Below, one piece after another: positions 37,701 through 49,281 of a stretch of 64,000 nt of DNA (within the stretch, counting starts at the first letter, position 1; every line of letters starts with the position of its first letter). The notes below the pieces were generated by a model. That model had not been told where the DNA came from and ran no database searches. It saw nothing but the letters and a program-made list of their open reading frames with translations. The DNA comes from Cyanoderma ruficeps. Its lineage: Eukaryota; Chordata; Aves; Passeriformes; Timaliidae. Made by a program: the position numbers and the translations under genes. Where the stretch lies: positions 16,299,645 through 16,363,644 of the forward strand of contig VZDJ01004378.1 in the NCBI GenBank assembly GCA_008694505.1, written 5' to 3'.

Positions 37701-40700
37701 TTTGAAAATTGACATATAGATCTCGCTTCTATCAAGCAGCAGTGAGATGCATAAGCTTTACATAAATAAGAAATTTTAAGTAAATTGTTTTAAGCTTTTA
37801 CTCTTTTGCCTACACAAACCAAAAGGAAATTTTTGGGTGGAGGTAAAGCTCAAACAAAAATGGAGCAAAGTCTTTCAATATAATTAATATTCCTAATATA
37901 AAATTAAACAACATGTTTTTCTTACTCCCAACTCAAACACAGATTGTTGTCTCTTTGAATGTAAGACATTAGACTGTCCACTTGTTATGTTTTAATTTTA
38001 GTTGTAGTTAAGAATGAGCAATGTATATAAACTAGGTTTACCATCAGTTGGAATGATATTAATTTCACATTGAAATTCGCAAAATGTGACCAGAAGAATT
38101 TCATGCAGGTGAAGATGAGTACTAAACACTGACAATCACATGACATGAGTTCCTTCTCATAATTACTTGAAACAGTGTTAGACAATTGGAGGAAGGAGGA
38201 ACTATGAACTTGTTATAAAGACATTTTTACTTGTATTTTAAAATACTTTTGATATAAATTTTCCACCCTTTCTCAAATGTTTCAGTAGTTTCTCAGGTAC
38301 TTACTTTTTAAGTAGCTTCTTGTGCAAAATAATTTTATTTTACTTTTTTTGCCATTAGAAGAGGCTTTATCTACTTCTGTGCTTTTCTTTACCATATAGT
38401 TTATGCCTTCATTTTTACCTATAGTCCTTTCATTTATTGCTCTGGACTTGTGGCTTTCACTTTCCATTGCTTGCCCTTCCAAAAGCAGTGTTCTTCTGTT
38501 GTGTATACCTTCTGGGACAAGCAGCTCTCCTGCTTTAGTGTGTTTGTATATAGGTATCTTTCACCTCTAAGGCAGAGCATACATGACATTAGCAAACAGA
38601 GTAGCTGTTTAAACTTGTTTTGTTGGGTGGAAAAAGCTTCTTTATGTAGATTGGGTTGCTTTCCATAGTCACAAACATAATCGCTGGTGTTAAAAGCTGT
38701 ATTTTTTTAATATTATGGAAATGCTGAGGTTTTGTTGTATTTTCAGGTTCTGCATTAGCAGCTAATGTTTGCAAAAAGATCACAGGGCGTCTCACTAGTG
38801 CTATAGCCAAGCAGGAAGATGTGTCTGTTCAACTGGAGGCGCTGGATATCATGGCTGATATGCTGAGCAGGTAAACATCCCTCCTTTAATATGATGGTGA
38901 ATGCTCACAAATACTCCTTAATGCTTGAACTTCAGTTTTCCAAATGTTAAAAATTAAATTATTCAAAGTCATATGAAATAATATAGTAATATTAAGTATA
39001 AATGAAACTTAATTTAGAAAAAAGAAGTGAATGTATTGATGATAATTGGTTGATAGATCAATAATTATTTACTCTTCTGAGAACTGTAGTTTTAATCTTA
39101 TTTTAATGCTTATTGCTTTGAGGGTATATTTTAAACATGTTTCTTGTTTTAAAAAGTTCCAGAACCTGAAATTTAAAGATTTGATTGGAATCTGTGTGAT
39201 ATTTGTGGAGTATTTGAAGGATTGTTTTACAGTATATGAACAAAGTTATCTAGATTCAATTGGTTTTGAGTTTGTGTTTTGTCTGTTTTAAGGCAAGGAG
39301 GACTGCTTGTTAACTTCCATCCTTCAATTCTGACCTGTCTGCTCCCCCAGCTGACCAGCCCAAGACTTGCTGTGAGGAAAAGAACCATCATTGCTCTTGG
39401 TCACCTGGTTATGAGTTGTGGCAATATGGTTTTTGTTGACCTCATTGAACATCTGTTGACAGAACTGTCTAAAAATGATTCCATGTCAACAACTAGGACC
39501 TATATACAGTGTATTGCTGCTATCAGTAGGCAAGCAGGTCATAGAATAGGTAAGAAAATATATAAATTATCTCTTGCTTTGAAGTTTTTCAGTGAGAGTA
39601 ATTACTTAGCTAATTTTTTTCTCTTACCAGGTGAATATCTTGAGAAAATAATTCCTTTGGTTGTAAAGTTTTGTAATGTAGATGATGATGAACTGCGAGA
39701 GTACTGCATTCAAGCCTTTGAATCTTTTGTAAGGAGGTAAGTCATTCACGGGTACCTATTTCAGGCTTTCTTAAGATCTATAATGTATCATTTGGTTGTA
39801 AGCTGTCAAGAGACAGCCTCCTTCATACAAAATACTCTTGCAAGCTTTGAACAGTTGGAACTGTTCCTATAGCTCTATCTTGTAACTCAGCTCCTAAGCA
39901 GTATGTTATGTCTGTACTCTACTAACCTTCTACTGTGCCATTGCTACTTGTGCAAACAAGAGGTGGGAAGTAATCTAATAATATTTGTGTCCAGTAGTGG
40001 TGATAAAAAATTGGTATCCAAAGGCGTATCTGAGTCCTTTGCAGCCTTGCAATCTAGCAGATCCTGTTACAAAGTGACGTTGCCCTTTCTGACCTTCCCT
40101 TCGAATTTCTGTAGTTCACGTGGATGCCTTGATGTTGTCTTGGCTACTCCCTCCAAAGTACAGTGTGCAACATGAAATCTTTTAGGAATATTTTAGTACT
40201 TCAAAGTAATTTGACATTGATTCTATTTTTATATTACGCAGGTGTCCTAAAGAAGTTTATCCTCATGTATCTACAATTATTAACATTTGTCTCAAATATC
40301 TTACTTACGATCCTAATTACAATTATGATGATGAAGATGAAGATGAAAATGCTATGGATGCTGATGGTGGTGATGATGATGATCAAGGTATGTTCTCTTT
40401 GGTTTTGGGGAGAGGATGAGCTTTTGATCCTGCACCCATCTGAGATAATTGGTATGGGTAGGAATACTCCTGAGGACCAGCATTTGAATGACTTGTGTAC
40501 TTTCATTCGAATTTGTACTTCTTTTAAACATACCTAATGAACTCACTTGGAGTAAAGGTATAGGATGTTGTTGCTGGAGATCAGTAATTCCGAGAGTGAA
40601 CATAAAATACAAGACAAATATTTTAAAATACTTGAAAGGTAGAAAAAGGCAGAAGTGTGTGGCATGACATAACTAAAGTGAAAACATCAGTTAATGAATT

Positions 40701-43700
40701 GAAAATACATATACAGCATGGGAAAGGCTTCTCACTACTTTCCACTATAATTTATTGGTACCTAATGCGTAGAATCAGAATAGATTGAAAAAGACTCAGT
40801 ATTCTTTGGTAGGATAAAAGTGTTTCAGACTGAAAGGTATTTTATTGCTAATGTGGTGGCAAGCATTGCCAGATGTAAGCTTTGTGAAAACTTGGACACA
40901 TAAGTAATCTGAACTGGGGGCATAAAATTCTCATTACTTAAGGAAGGAGTGAGCTGTATAGTTGTTGCTTTAAGACCTGAAAAATCTATATTGTTTATTT
41001 TATACCTTTTTGTTATTTTGGGGTATGCTGTGTAGTTGGATTTACCTCTAGAAAGAAGCAGACAGAATAATTTGTTGAATCTGGATCAGCTAGTATTCAC
41101 TGTTGCTTTGTTGTCTATATCATGAATAAAGAAGAATTTGCTTTAGATCAGTAGTCAGGCTGGAAACATGATGGGGAAGCTCCTTTTCCTATTTGCAGCT
41201 TAAATTAATATGTGTGGAAGACTAGAGTGGAAGAATTGGCTAAGAATTACAAGTTAGGCTTTTTAGAAGGCTTTTTATGTGTATGGTTTTCAGCGTAATT
41301 TTGAACCTATTTCTTCATGTATCTTATGCAAAGAGGCCAACTGCGTTCTTTTTAATTGTTTAAAATAAAACTTGATGCTTTGCTTGTCTAGACTTGAACA
41401 TATGCATAATTTATTTTTTCAAGGGAGTGATGATGAATATAGTGATGATGATGACATGAGCTGGAAAGTGAGGCGTGCAGCTGCTAAATGTCTGGATGCT
41501 GTGGTTAGCACACGACACGAAATGCTTCCAGAATTCTACAAAACTGTATCTCCTGCTTTAATAGCCAGATTCAAAGAACGTGAAGAGAATGTTAAAGCAG
41601 ATGTTTTTCATGCATATCTTTCTCTTTTAAAACAAACTCGACCTGTGCAAAGTTGGCTTTGTGATCCTGATGCAATGGAACAAGGAGAGACGCCTCTGAC
41701 AATGCTTCAGAGTCAGGTTATTTGTGAAGATTTTTGTTATCTTTGTGTCTTGAGAAGACATGTTGAAATTGCACCCTGTCCATAAAGATAGTTCGTTCAA
41801 TGTGCTTTATCATGCTTTCTTCATACACAGACCACGGTTTATTCCTGTAGTGTTAACAGAGAGAGCAAGCTGAGTAAACTGGCCCACAAAAAAAGGCTGC
41901 AGTCTTAGAAACTGAAATTGACTCGTACAAATGTGCTTATTTAATATCATTTGTTTACTCACCTGTAAAAGTTGCATGTCTTATGTCCTTTAGCCAAATT
42001 GCCAAAGCATTGCTCATTCTTTGTGCATTCTTTGTGCATTCTGTATCCAGACATAAGCACTAATGATCAAGATAAAACTTTATCTGCTGCAACATATTTT
42101 ATTTGCAAAATAAAAAGGATAATGCTGAAAAACTTCTAAGTGAACTATATAGGTGACTTTTCAATTGTTGCTCTCTGCAGTTTTATTAATGCAGGTCACC
42201 TTTCAAAACTAAATTAGTTTTTTAAAGCAATTATTCTCAATCTTTATTTCCCAGTGTTTCTACAACTTCTCTAGTTCTGTAGAGAAATCAGGAGGTTAGG
42301 ATGCACATATTTCTTTATATCCCCCCAGTGATCAATAATGAAAGAAATGCCAGCTATTGAATCAATTAACAGATGTGTGATGATTACAGGTTCCCAACAT
42401 AGTTAAAGCCTTGCACAAACAGATGAAGGAGAAGAGTGTGAAGACTCGTCAGTGCTGCTTTAACATGCTGACTGAGCTAGTAAATGTGTTACCTGGAGCC
42501 CTAACACAACATGTTCCTGTACTTGTTCCAGGTATGTTAAAAACAGCATTAACTGAAATACTTAATAAATCGTATGGGAAATTCTGAAACATCAAAATAT
42601 TTAAATCCCGACAGTGCATTTTGCAAAAGCTTTGAAGTGTGGCTTCTGTTGAAAGAAAATGGCAAATAATCAACTATTATGTGTATCCATATAAATAATT
42701 TAGTCATGTATTTCCATTAATCTTGAAAAGAAGATTGAAGGTTTTTTTCTTCTTTATAAAAAAAAGAAATTAATTAGAGTCTTAATTACAAAATCAAACT
42801 GCCTTCTTTTCCATCTGAACAGAGAAAAATATTTTCCGTAGTTTAGCTTTTAAAACTTAAAATGTTGAAATTTGAAGTGATGGTGAGAAGTAACATTGGA
42901 AATGTTAAGGTTCAGAATTTCTTTATAATTAAGAAAATATGTCATAAACCATTGAATAGCCCATGTCTTTTGATAGAGGAAGCTTAAAAGCTAATTGGTT
43001 GATGAAAGTGATGAAAGGGGTTTGGAAGCATTCAGAAAGATGGGGAGCAGGAAGGCATAAATTCAGGATAGCTGCCTTCCTTTGGAAATGTAGAAGTGTT
43101 CTAGCACACTCTATAAATACCTGCCCTAAAAAAACATTTTTCGGTTTCTTCCAGGAATAATTTTTTCACTGAATGACAAATCAAGTTCTTCTAATCTGAA
43201 GATAGATGCTTTGTCCTGTTTGTATGTGATCCTCTGCAATCATTCTCCCCAAGTCTTTCATCCTCATGTTCAAGCATTGGTACCTCCAGTTGTAGCTTGT
43301 GTCGGTGACCCATTTTACAAGATAACATCAGAGGCACTTCTGGTTACTCAACAACTTGTGAAGGTTATTCGTCCTTTAGACCAGCCTACTTCCTTTGATG
43401 CTACTCCTTACATCAAAGATTTGTTTACTTGTACAATCAAGAGATTAAAGGCTGCTGACATTGATCAGGAGGTGAAAGAAAGGGCAATATCTTGCATGGG
43501 TCAAATAATTTGTAGCCTTGGTGACAGTCTAGGCACAGACCTGCCTAGTACCCTTCAGATCTTTCTAGAGAGACTGAAGAATGAGATCACTCGGTTAACT
43601 ACAGTGAAGGCCATGACTTTGATTGCTGGTTCTCCTTTGAAGATAGATTTAAGACCAATCCTTGGGGAAGGAGTTCCTATTCTTGCTTCTTTTTTGAGAA

Positions 43701-46700
43701 AGAACCAGCGAGCTTTGAAGCTGGGCACTCTTTCTGCACTAGATATTTTAATTAAGAATTACAGTGACAGCTTGACAGCTGCCATGATTGATGCAGTCCT
43801 GGATGAGCTTCCACCTCTGATTAGTGAAAGTGATATGCACGTATCACAGATGGCCATCAGTTTCCTGACAACACTGGCTAAAGTATATCCTTCCTCCCTG
43901 TCAAAGATTAGTGGCTCCATTCTCAATGAACTTATTGGGCTGGTAAGATCACCCCTACTTCAGGGTGGAGCACTTAGTGCCATGCTAGAATTTTTCCAAG
44001 CTTTGGTTGTGACTGGTACAAATAATTTAGGCTATATGGATTTACTGCGGATGTTAACGGGTCCAGTGTACTCACAGAGCACAGCACTTACTCACAAGCA
44101 GTCTTACTATTCCATTGCCAAATGTGTTGCTGCCCTTACTCGAGCCTGCCCTAAGGAAGGACCGGCTGTCGTAGGTCAGTTCATTCAAGACGTTAAGAAC
44201 TCGAGGTCCACAGATTCCATTCGTCTTTTGGCTTTGCTTTCTCTTGGGGAAGTTGGGCATCACATTGACTTAAGTGGACAAATCGAGCTGAAGTCTGTAA
44301 TACTGGAAGCGTTCTCTTCTCCTAGTGAAGAAGTCAAGTCAGCGGCATCATATGCCTTAGGCAGTATTAGTGTTGGCAATCTTCCTGAGTATCTGCCATT
44401 TGTCCTACAAGAAATAACCAGTCAACCTAAGAGGCAATACCTTCTTCTGCATTCCTTGAAAGAAATAATTAGCTCTGCATCAGTGATTGGTCTCAAACCA
44501 TATGTTGAGAACATCTGGGCCTTACTCCTGAAACACTGTGAATGTGCAGAAGAGGGTACAAGGAATGTTGTTGCTGAATGCTTGGGCAAGCTTACATTGA
44601 TAGACCCAGAGACTCTGCTTCCGCGACTCAAGGGATACTTGGCATCAGGTGAGAAGTAGTAATACATCCATGTATTGGAGCAGATGGCTTTATGGTGTGT
44701 TAACAAATGGATCTAGTTTTTCAAATTATTTCAAAAAATGTTATGTCTAGAAGTTTTGCTCCCCTCCCCCAACAATGGAAGGTTAACGTTTTCTGCTTTT
44801 ACTAGAAGTTGTTAGTCATACACAACAAGAATTACTTGTGTTCTGCTTTCAGACTTTTATATTTCCATTAACAATGTGATGTTTAAGAAAGAGCTATAAG
44901 CTTGAAGGGGAAGGAGCGTGAGCAGCTAAGGGACAAATTAACAAACCAATTGAAACATTTTGACCTTTTGGTGTAAATTACTATATTCCTAATGTTCAGA
45001 TAAGGATTCTGAAGTTTTTAAGAATTAGGAAAGATCTTTGTGCATAATTCAATAATCAGTCTCACATCAAGAACTGTATTCACATGTTTTCTTCATGTGC
45101 TTCTGCTGTAAAGGGGAGAATTTTTTTGTAGGCCTATGTGTGATCGTAAATAATCTGGTTTAATGGGCTTATTGTTCAGATTTTCAGTAGGAGATAACAT
45201 TACACGCTTGTTAAAATGTTACGGTATTTTTCACATTTCAAAAGTCCTGTCCGTAGGTTTGAGTTACATATTGTGTTGCTAGTAATTAATAGCATTTCTT
45301 GTTTGCTGTTTTTAAGAGTATTAGAAGCCTAAGAGGAGTAAGTGGCATTGAGCATGATTTAGATTCCGTTGTTGTTCTGTTTTAATCTTGCATGTTCACA
45401 CTTTTGTTTCATATTAGGGTCCTCATATGCTCGAAGTTCAGTGGTTACTGCTGTTAAGTTTACTATTTCTGATCATCCACAACCCATAGACCCACTCTTG
45501 AAGAACTGCATAGGTAAGTACTCACCTTATACTGACAGCTTCTATGTTTTCAGGCAAGAGAATTACATTTAAAATTCGGTTTTTATGTTACCAGAAATAA
45601 ATACTTTGAAAATGCTAGAATTAACTGCTAATGATAGCTGTTGGAAGAGTTACAAGATATTTCCACAGTAGCCAATTATTTCTATTAGCACTAATATATT
45701 TGGATTCTGAGCAGTAAAAATTGTGTCATTAAAAATTCTATGTATTTACTTTGTGATGGCAATACAAGAAGCTAGTGTTTTTAGTAGCATGGGACCCAAA
45801 AGCTGATTTCCTTTCCCATGTTTTTGCCAAATTATATCAGTTTGATGTAGTACGATGTACTATATTTAGTGTGTAAGATGTACTATATTTACAAGAAGTG
45901 TGGTCTTGAAAATATTTGATATTCAGTCACAAAAAACATGTAAGCTTGTGTGAATTATTCTGAATGTTACCAGGTTTGGAATTGTAAATATAGGTTGTTA
46001 TAATTCTGTAATGCTTGTGGTCTGAAAGCATTTGTAATTGTGTGTATTTTTATACAGGGATAAGGTAATCAGAGCTTTTAGTGTAACATCTGTATGACAA
46101 AGACTTTTGCAGTGCTGTGGCTTTTTTCTTTTCTCATTCGTATAACAAAGACTTTTTTAATATGTTACGAATATTTTATGCTTGATTAATTACAGGTCTA
46201 AAGATCTGTAAAAAAATAGTCTATGCTTCTTAAGCTAATAGGAGGAAAAAATATGCTTAAAAACATAAAGTTTTATGAAGGGCAAGATATTTATAGAGAA
46301 ATTAAGTCAGTTTACTGTGTGTTATTTTTATCACTGTCCTTTTTTTTTATTTAAAGTAATATATTCAAGAATTATGCTTGTAGGTGTTTTTCCCCTCCTA
46401 CTGAAGCTGCCTTGCCCCTTTGGTTTCTGGAAATATTTATTGATTATTCAATCAAAAAACTATCAGTATCTAGTACTTTAAAAATCACAGTGATTTTGAG
46501 TTTTGTTACCCAGCTTTTTGGATGTAAGAGTCACTTTATTTTTACACCTTGTTGGTTTTCTCCTTCGAAAATGTTCATTCCTCATGGCAGTTGCTAGTAC
46601 AACTTCGCAAACACTGAGGATATGTTCATGCAGTCTTATTTTAACAAGGCTATATTATAGAAGTATAGAAAAATCTAATTTAAAAATGCCCAAAGGTAGG

Positions 46701-49281
46701 GTGGGATGGGAGAGGTTAATATATACTGAGTAGGCCTATTTTATGGTAATTTAGGAATTCTCAGTATATGCAAATTTGGGGGTTAAAAATCAGTATGTCA
46801 ATAGTTTCCTTAAGAGGTGTTCTCGAATTCCTGAAGTGCAGAAATTTAAATGGATTTTCTAATGCATATTTTGAAAGAATTTTAATAAACAGAGAAAAGG
46901 AAAGGTTAAATGTGGTTTTAATTAATTTACATGCTGTATCTTCAGAAAAAAGTTTGTATGTCATTGTAATGACCATTTATTTTGATGGTGTTTCTTTTGC
47001 TACTGTTTCATTATATGAAATACTATACATCAGTTATATTTATACTTTTCATATGATTATAATTAATCCTTTAATGCTGATATAGCAAGTGTCTGTTAGA
47101 TTAAGATAATGCCTTCACTAAGTATGTATTTTTTAAAAGTTTAAAACTAAGCAAGGATATTTTTTAAAGTTACAAGTGAAAAAGATCCTCATAGGTTGCT
47201 TTCTTTCTCTATGTGATTGCAGGTGATTTTCTGAAAACTCTGGAGGACCCAGATCTCAATGTCAGGAGAGTAGCCCTAGTGACATTTAATTCAGCTGCCC
47301 ACAATAAACCATCTTTGATAAGGGACCTCTTAGATACTGTGCTTCCTCATCTTTACAATGAAACAAAAGTCAGAAAGGAATTAATCAGAGAGGTAAGTTA
47401 ACTGAGAAAAACAATGCTAAATATGTAAGTAGATTATTGTTTAAAAGAAGTGTATTACTTGACTTTTTTTTTTTTTATTCCCTGACAGGTGGAAATGGGA
47501 CCATTTAAGCATACAGTTGATGATGGGTTGGACATCAGGAAAGCAGCTTTTGAGTGCATGTATACTCTATTGGATAGCTGTTTGGATAGACTAGATATAT
47601 TTGAATTCTTAAACCATGTTGAAGATGGTCTAAAGGATCACTATGATATTAAGGTTAGCTTTCATTTTTCTCTTGGAATGCAGTGACTTTGTCAAAATAT
47701 TTCAAATAGTGAATTGACTGAAATGGTAAAAATATTACTTCATATGCTTAAATACTTCACTGCATTTGCCATTTTTATTAAAGTGTGACTGTTCAAAAGG
47801 TTACATAGCATGGTGGGAAATATGTCTCCATATATGTGCCAGGCATAACTGTTGTTGAATTGGGGTTTTTCCTCACCCTAGATGCTGACCTTTTTAATGC
47901 TGGTGAGACTGTCCACCCTTTGTCCGAGCGCAGTGCTGCAGAGATTGGACAGGCTCGTCGAACCTTTGCGTGCTACATGTACAACTAAGGTATTTCAGCT
48001 TATGGAAGTTCATTATTTTGTGTTTTCTTATAGAAATATAAATGAACTCTTGTTTAAAGAATACCTTTGTTCTGCTGCAGCATTTCCTGAGTTGTAGTTG
48101 ATAAGCTGCAATAGGCAGGATAATTAAATTAGAAATGAATGCATCTTTGTACAAGTGTTAAATTTATTTAAATTACAGATGGAGAGGTAGATTTGTAAGC
48201 TTCTTTTTAAAAATCCTTTGTTTCTTTGTTTCCTTTTCTTTTGTTCCTTAAAAATTTAACTGTCACTTGGGCAACTTGTAAATCTCACTTCATTATAAAT
48301 AGTGAAACGGGAATACTGAGAATTTTTCTGACTTCTGATGATGGTGTTGTTTCAGACAAGGATTTGGCTGATGAGGGCAGTGTAAAGTAGTCCTGGTTTT
48401 CGTAGACTTTTTGTCTAGACTTCTGTTAGACTTTTTGTCATTTACCCCACCTCTTCTTCATTTATATTACAGGATTATTGGATCTTTGTAGTTAGTCTCC
48501 TTCCATTCCTGTTCTGGTCTTGATTCGCCTGCATGCTCTGACAGTCATTTATTGCCTGATTTACCTTGCTTTTCCATTACTCCAGTCTGCTATAGTTCAC
48601 ATTATGAAAATTGACTGCCTTTAATTATAATTTATGTTTGTATCACTGAAATATCTTTGAGAGTAACAACAGAAGGTTAAGCAGTTATTCTAATGAAGGT
48701 CAGCTTCTTTAAAAATTCTGTTCTCTGGAAGCTGATAATAGCAGTTCAAAGTCATTTACTGACCTTACTAGCTAAAAGTTGGCTGCTGCGGTTGCTTTGA
48801 TTTGGTGATTGGCTTGGCAGCTTACAACATTTCTCTTGCCTACCTTGGAGTGTTGAAACTTCAGTCTATTTGTAAACTGCTGGTAAAAATTCTGCTAAAA
48901 AGATATTAGGAGGTATTCTTTGTCTGGTTGGTTTTTTTAACAGCTTAGATCATTTTGTGAGTAAATACTTTTTTTTTTAAGTGTTGTAGAGGAAGGGTTG
49001 ATAGTATAGAGGAAGAGTTGAATAAAGTTTCAAACACATTTTCATTTTTTCTGTAGGTGAAGGCGAACTCAGTGAAACAGGAGTTTGAAAAGCAAGATGA
49101 ACTAAAACGATCTGCTATGAGAGCCGTAGCAGCACTTCTAACCATTCCAGAAGCAGAGAAGAGTCCATTAATGAGTGAATTTCAGTCACAGATAAGCTCT
49201 AACCCTGAGCTGGCAGCCATCTTTGAAAGTATCCAAAAAGATTCATCATCCACTAACTTGGAATCAATGGACACTAGTTAG
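25674..49281 (+). CDS. CAND1: Cullin-associated NEDD8-dissociated protein 1 (whole gene, 15 coding exons)
   Basis: Joined exons: 25674-25741, 30110-30253, 36862-37016, 38747-38870, 39293-39549, 39631-39736, 40242-40387, 41424-41716, 42390-42531, 43155-44648, 45418-45513, 47223-47392, 47489-47653, 47882-47989, 49057-49281. Together they give 3,693 nt, 1,230 codons plus TAG. The translation starts [15 protein letters not shown], ends in [12 protein letters not shown] and is recognisable as CAND1 throughout. All introns are GT-AG and every junction keeps frame. The protein is a solenoid of HEAT repeats with an acidic insert at about residues 314-344. From established knowledge, CAND1 wraps around un-neddylated cullin-RBX1, competes with adaptor binding and works as an exchange factor for SCF substrate receptors in nucleus and cytoplasm. 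The start ATG has A at -3 and G at +4. No frameshift or premature stop is seen, so the gene looks intact. CAND2 is excluded by the near-identity of the recalled CAND1 sequence and the length. Confidence 0.97.
26278..26725 (+). mobile_element. CR1 LINE 3' end (5'-truncated) in CAND1 intron 1
   Basis: Retains the end of the CR1 reverse-transcriptase frame (recognisable WNRLPREVV within a 140-codon frame that ends at 26645). It then has the CR1 3' UTR with GGTTGGTCTGGATGATCTGC and the terminal ATGATTCTGTGATCC. CR1 copies are typically 5'-truncated and end in such octamer-like tails, so this is the 3' part of the element in the same orientation as CAND1. No catalytic RT domain remains. Confidence 0.85.
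28977..29012 (+). repeat. Two-copy tandem duplication, 20 bp period
   Basis: TCCATTATGTGAGGTT occurs at 28977-28992 and again at 28997-29012. Local duplication in CAND1 intron 1. Confidence 0.85.
30110..30253 (+). CDS. CAND1: CAND1 coding exon 2
   Basis: Codes residues 23-70 plus two bases of C71 ([20 protein letters not shown] and onward). Acceptor TTTTGTCAG, donor TG|GTAGGT. This is part of the first HEAT repeats, the end of the solenoid that contacts the RBX1/cullin C-terminal region in known structures. Confidence 0.95.
30254..36861 (+). other. CAND1: CAND1 intron 2 (6,608 bp, the largest)
   Basis: AT-rich with no recognisable gene or young repeat. Reading frames up to about 130 codons have no family resemblance. 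GT-AG ends. Confidence 0.85.
36862..37016 (+). CDS. CAND1: CAND1 coding exon 3
   Basis: Codes residues 71-122 plus one base of G123 ([20 protein letters not shown] and onward). Acceptor TTTATACAG, donor G|GTAAGG. N-terminal HEAT repeats. Confidence 0.95.
37017..38746 (+). other. CAND1: CAND1 intron 3 (1,730 bp)
   Basis: AT-rich, GT-AG ends, nothing else recognised. Confidence 0.85.
38747..38870 (+). CDS. CAND1: CAND1 coding exon 4
   Basis: Codes residues 123-163 plus two bases of R164 ([20 protein letters not shown] and onward). Acceptor ATTTTCAG, donor AG|GTAAAC. Confidence 0.95.
39293..39549 (+). CDS. CAND1: CAND1 coding exon 5
   Basis: Codes residues 164-249 plus one base of G250, including [20 protein letters not shown]. 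Acceptor GTTTTAAG, donor G|GTAAGA. The following intron is only 81 bp and is open in frame, so a genomic reading frame runs straight through exons 5 and 6. Confidence 0.95.
39550..39630 (+). other. CAND1: CAND1 intron 5 (81 bp, open in frame)
   Basis: GTAAGA donor and TTTTTCTCTTACCAG acceptor. Its length is 27 codons and the phase-1 frame from exon 5 into exon 6 has no stop, so retention would insert 27 residues at position 250 without a frameshift. The predicted insert is rich in Lys, Leu and Phe and unlike the family sequence, so splicing out is the expected outcome. Confidence 0.9.
39631..39736 (+). CDS. CAND1: CAND1 coding exon 6
   Basis: Codes residues 250-284 plus two bases of R285 ([20 protein letters not shown] and onward). 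Acceptor CTCTTACCAG, donor AG|GTAAGT. Confidence 0.95.
40242..40387 (+). CDS. CAND1: CAND1 coding exon 7
   Basis: Codes residues 285-333 plus one base of G334. It begins [20 protein letters not shown] and ends in a run rich in Asp and Glu, encoded by GAT/GAA repeats. This is the first half of the acidic loop between HEAT repeats. Acceptor TTACGCAG, donor CAAG|GTATGT. Confidence 0.95.
41424..41716 (+). CDS. CAND1: CAND1 coding exon 8
   Basis: Codes residues 334-431. It starts with the second half of the acidic insert ([20 protein letters not shown]) and continues into HEAT repeats, ending LTMLQSQ. Acceptor TTTTTCAAG, donor CAG|GTTATT, phase 0. Confidence 0.95.
42015..42041 (+). repeat. Short tandem repeat, 11 bp unit
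   Basis: CATTCTTTGTG twice followed by a partial third copy, CATTC. In CAND1 intron 8. Confidence 0.85.
42390..42531 (+). CDS. CAND1: CAND1 coding exon 9
   Basis: Codes residues 432-478 plus one base of G479 ([20 protein letters not shown] and onward). Acceptor ATTACAG, donor CCAG|GTATGT. Confidence 0.95.
43155..44648 (+). CDS. CAND1: CAND1 coding exon 10 (1,494 bp)
   Basis: Codes residues 479-976 plus one base of G977, about 40 percent of the protein in one exon. It spans many central HEAT repeats, from [19 protein letters not shown] to [18 protein letters not shown]. Acceptor TTCTTCCAG, donor CAG|GTGAGA. It is uninterrupted and intact, and far longer than the other exons (68-293 bp). Confidence 0.96.
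45418..45513 (+). CDS. CAND1: CAND1 coding exon 11
   Basis: Codes residues 977-1008 plus one base of G1009 ([20 protein letters not shown] and onward). Acceptor CATATTAG, donor ATAG|GTAAGT. Confidence 0.95.
47223..47392 (+). CDS. CAND1: CAND1 coding exon 12
   Basis: Codes residues 1009-1065 ([20 protein letters not shown] and onward). Acceptor GATTGCAG, donor GAG|GTAAGT, phase 0. Confidence 0.95.
47489..47653 (+). CDS. CAND1: CAND1 coding exon 13
   Basis: Codes residues 1066-1120 ([20 protein letters not shown] and onward). Acceptor CCTGACAG after a long T tract, donor AAG|GTTAGC. C-terminal HEAT repeats, the part that occupies the cullin adaptor site in known CAND1-cullin structures. Confidence 0.95.
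47882..47989 (+). CDS. CAND1: CAND1 coding exon 14
   Basis: Codes residues 1121-1156 ([20 protein letters not shown] and onward). Acceptor CACCCTAG, donor AAG|GTATTT, phase 0 on both sides. Confidence 0.95.
49057..49281 (+). CDS. CAND1: CAND1 coding exon 15 and stop
   Basis: Codes residues 1157-1230 and TAG ([20 protein letters not shown] and onward, ending ESMDTS). Acceptor TTTCTGTAG. The exon continues into the 3' UTR. Confidence 0.95.
   Translation: MKANSVKQEFEKQDELKRSAMRAVAALLTIPEAEKSPLMSEFQSQISSNPELAAIFESIQKDSSSTNLESMDTS

Larger units (their letters stand above)
38871..49056 (+). other. CAND1: CAND1 introns 4 and 6-14
   Basis: Intron spans: 38871-39292, 39737-40241, 40388-41423, 41717-42389, 42532-43154, 44649-45417, 45514-47222, 47393-47488, 47654-47881, 47990-49056. 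All are GT-AG and AT-rich. Intron 7 has no repeat I recognise. Intron 8 holds a short 11 bp tandem at 42015-42041. Intron 12 is 96 bp, also a multiple of three, but reads TAA at its third codon. Confidence 0.9.
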
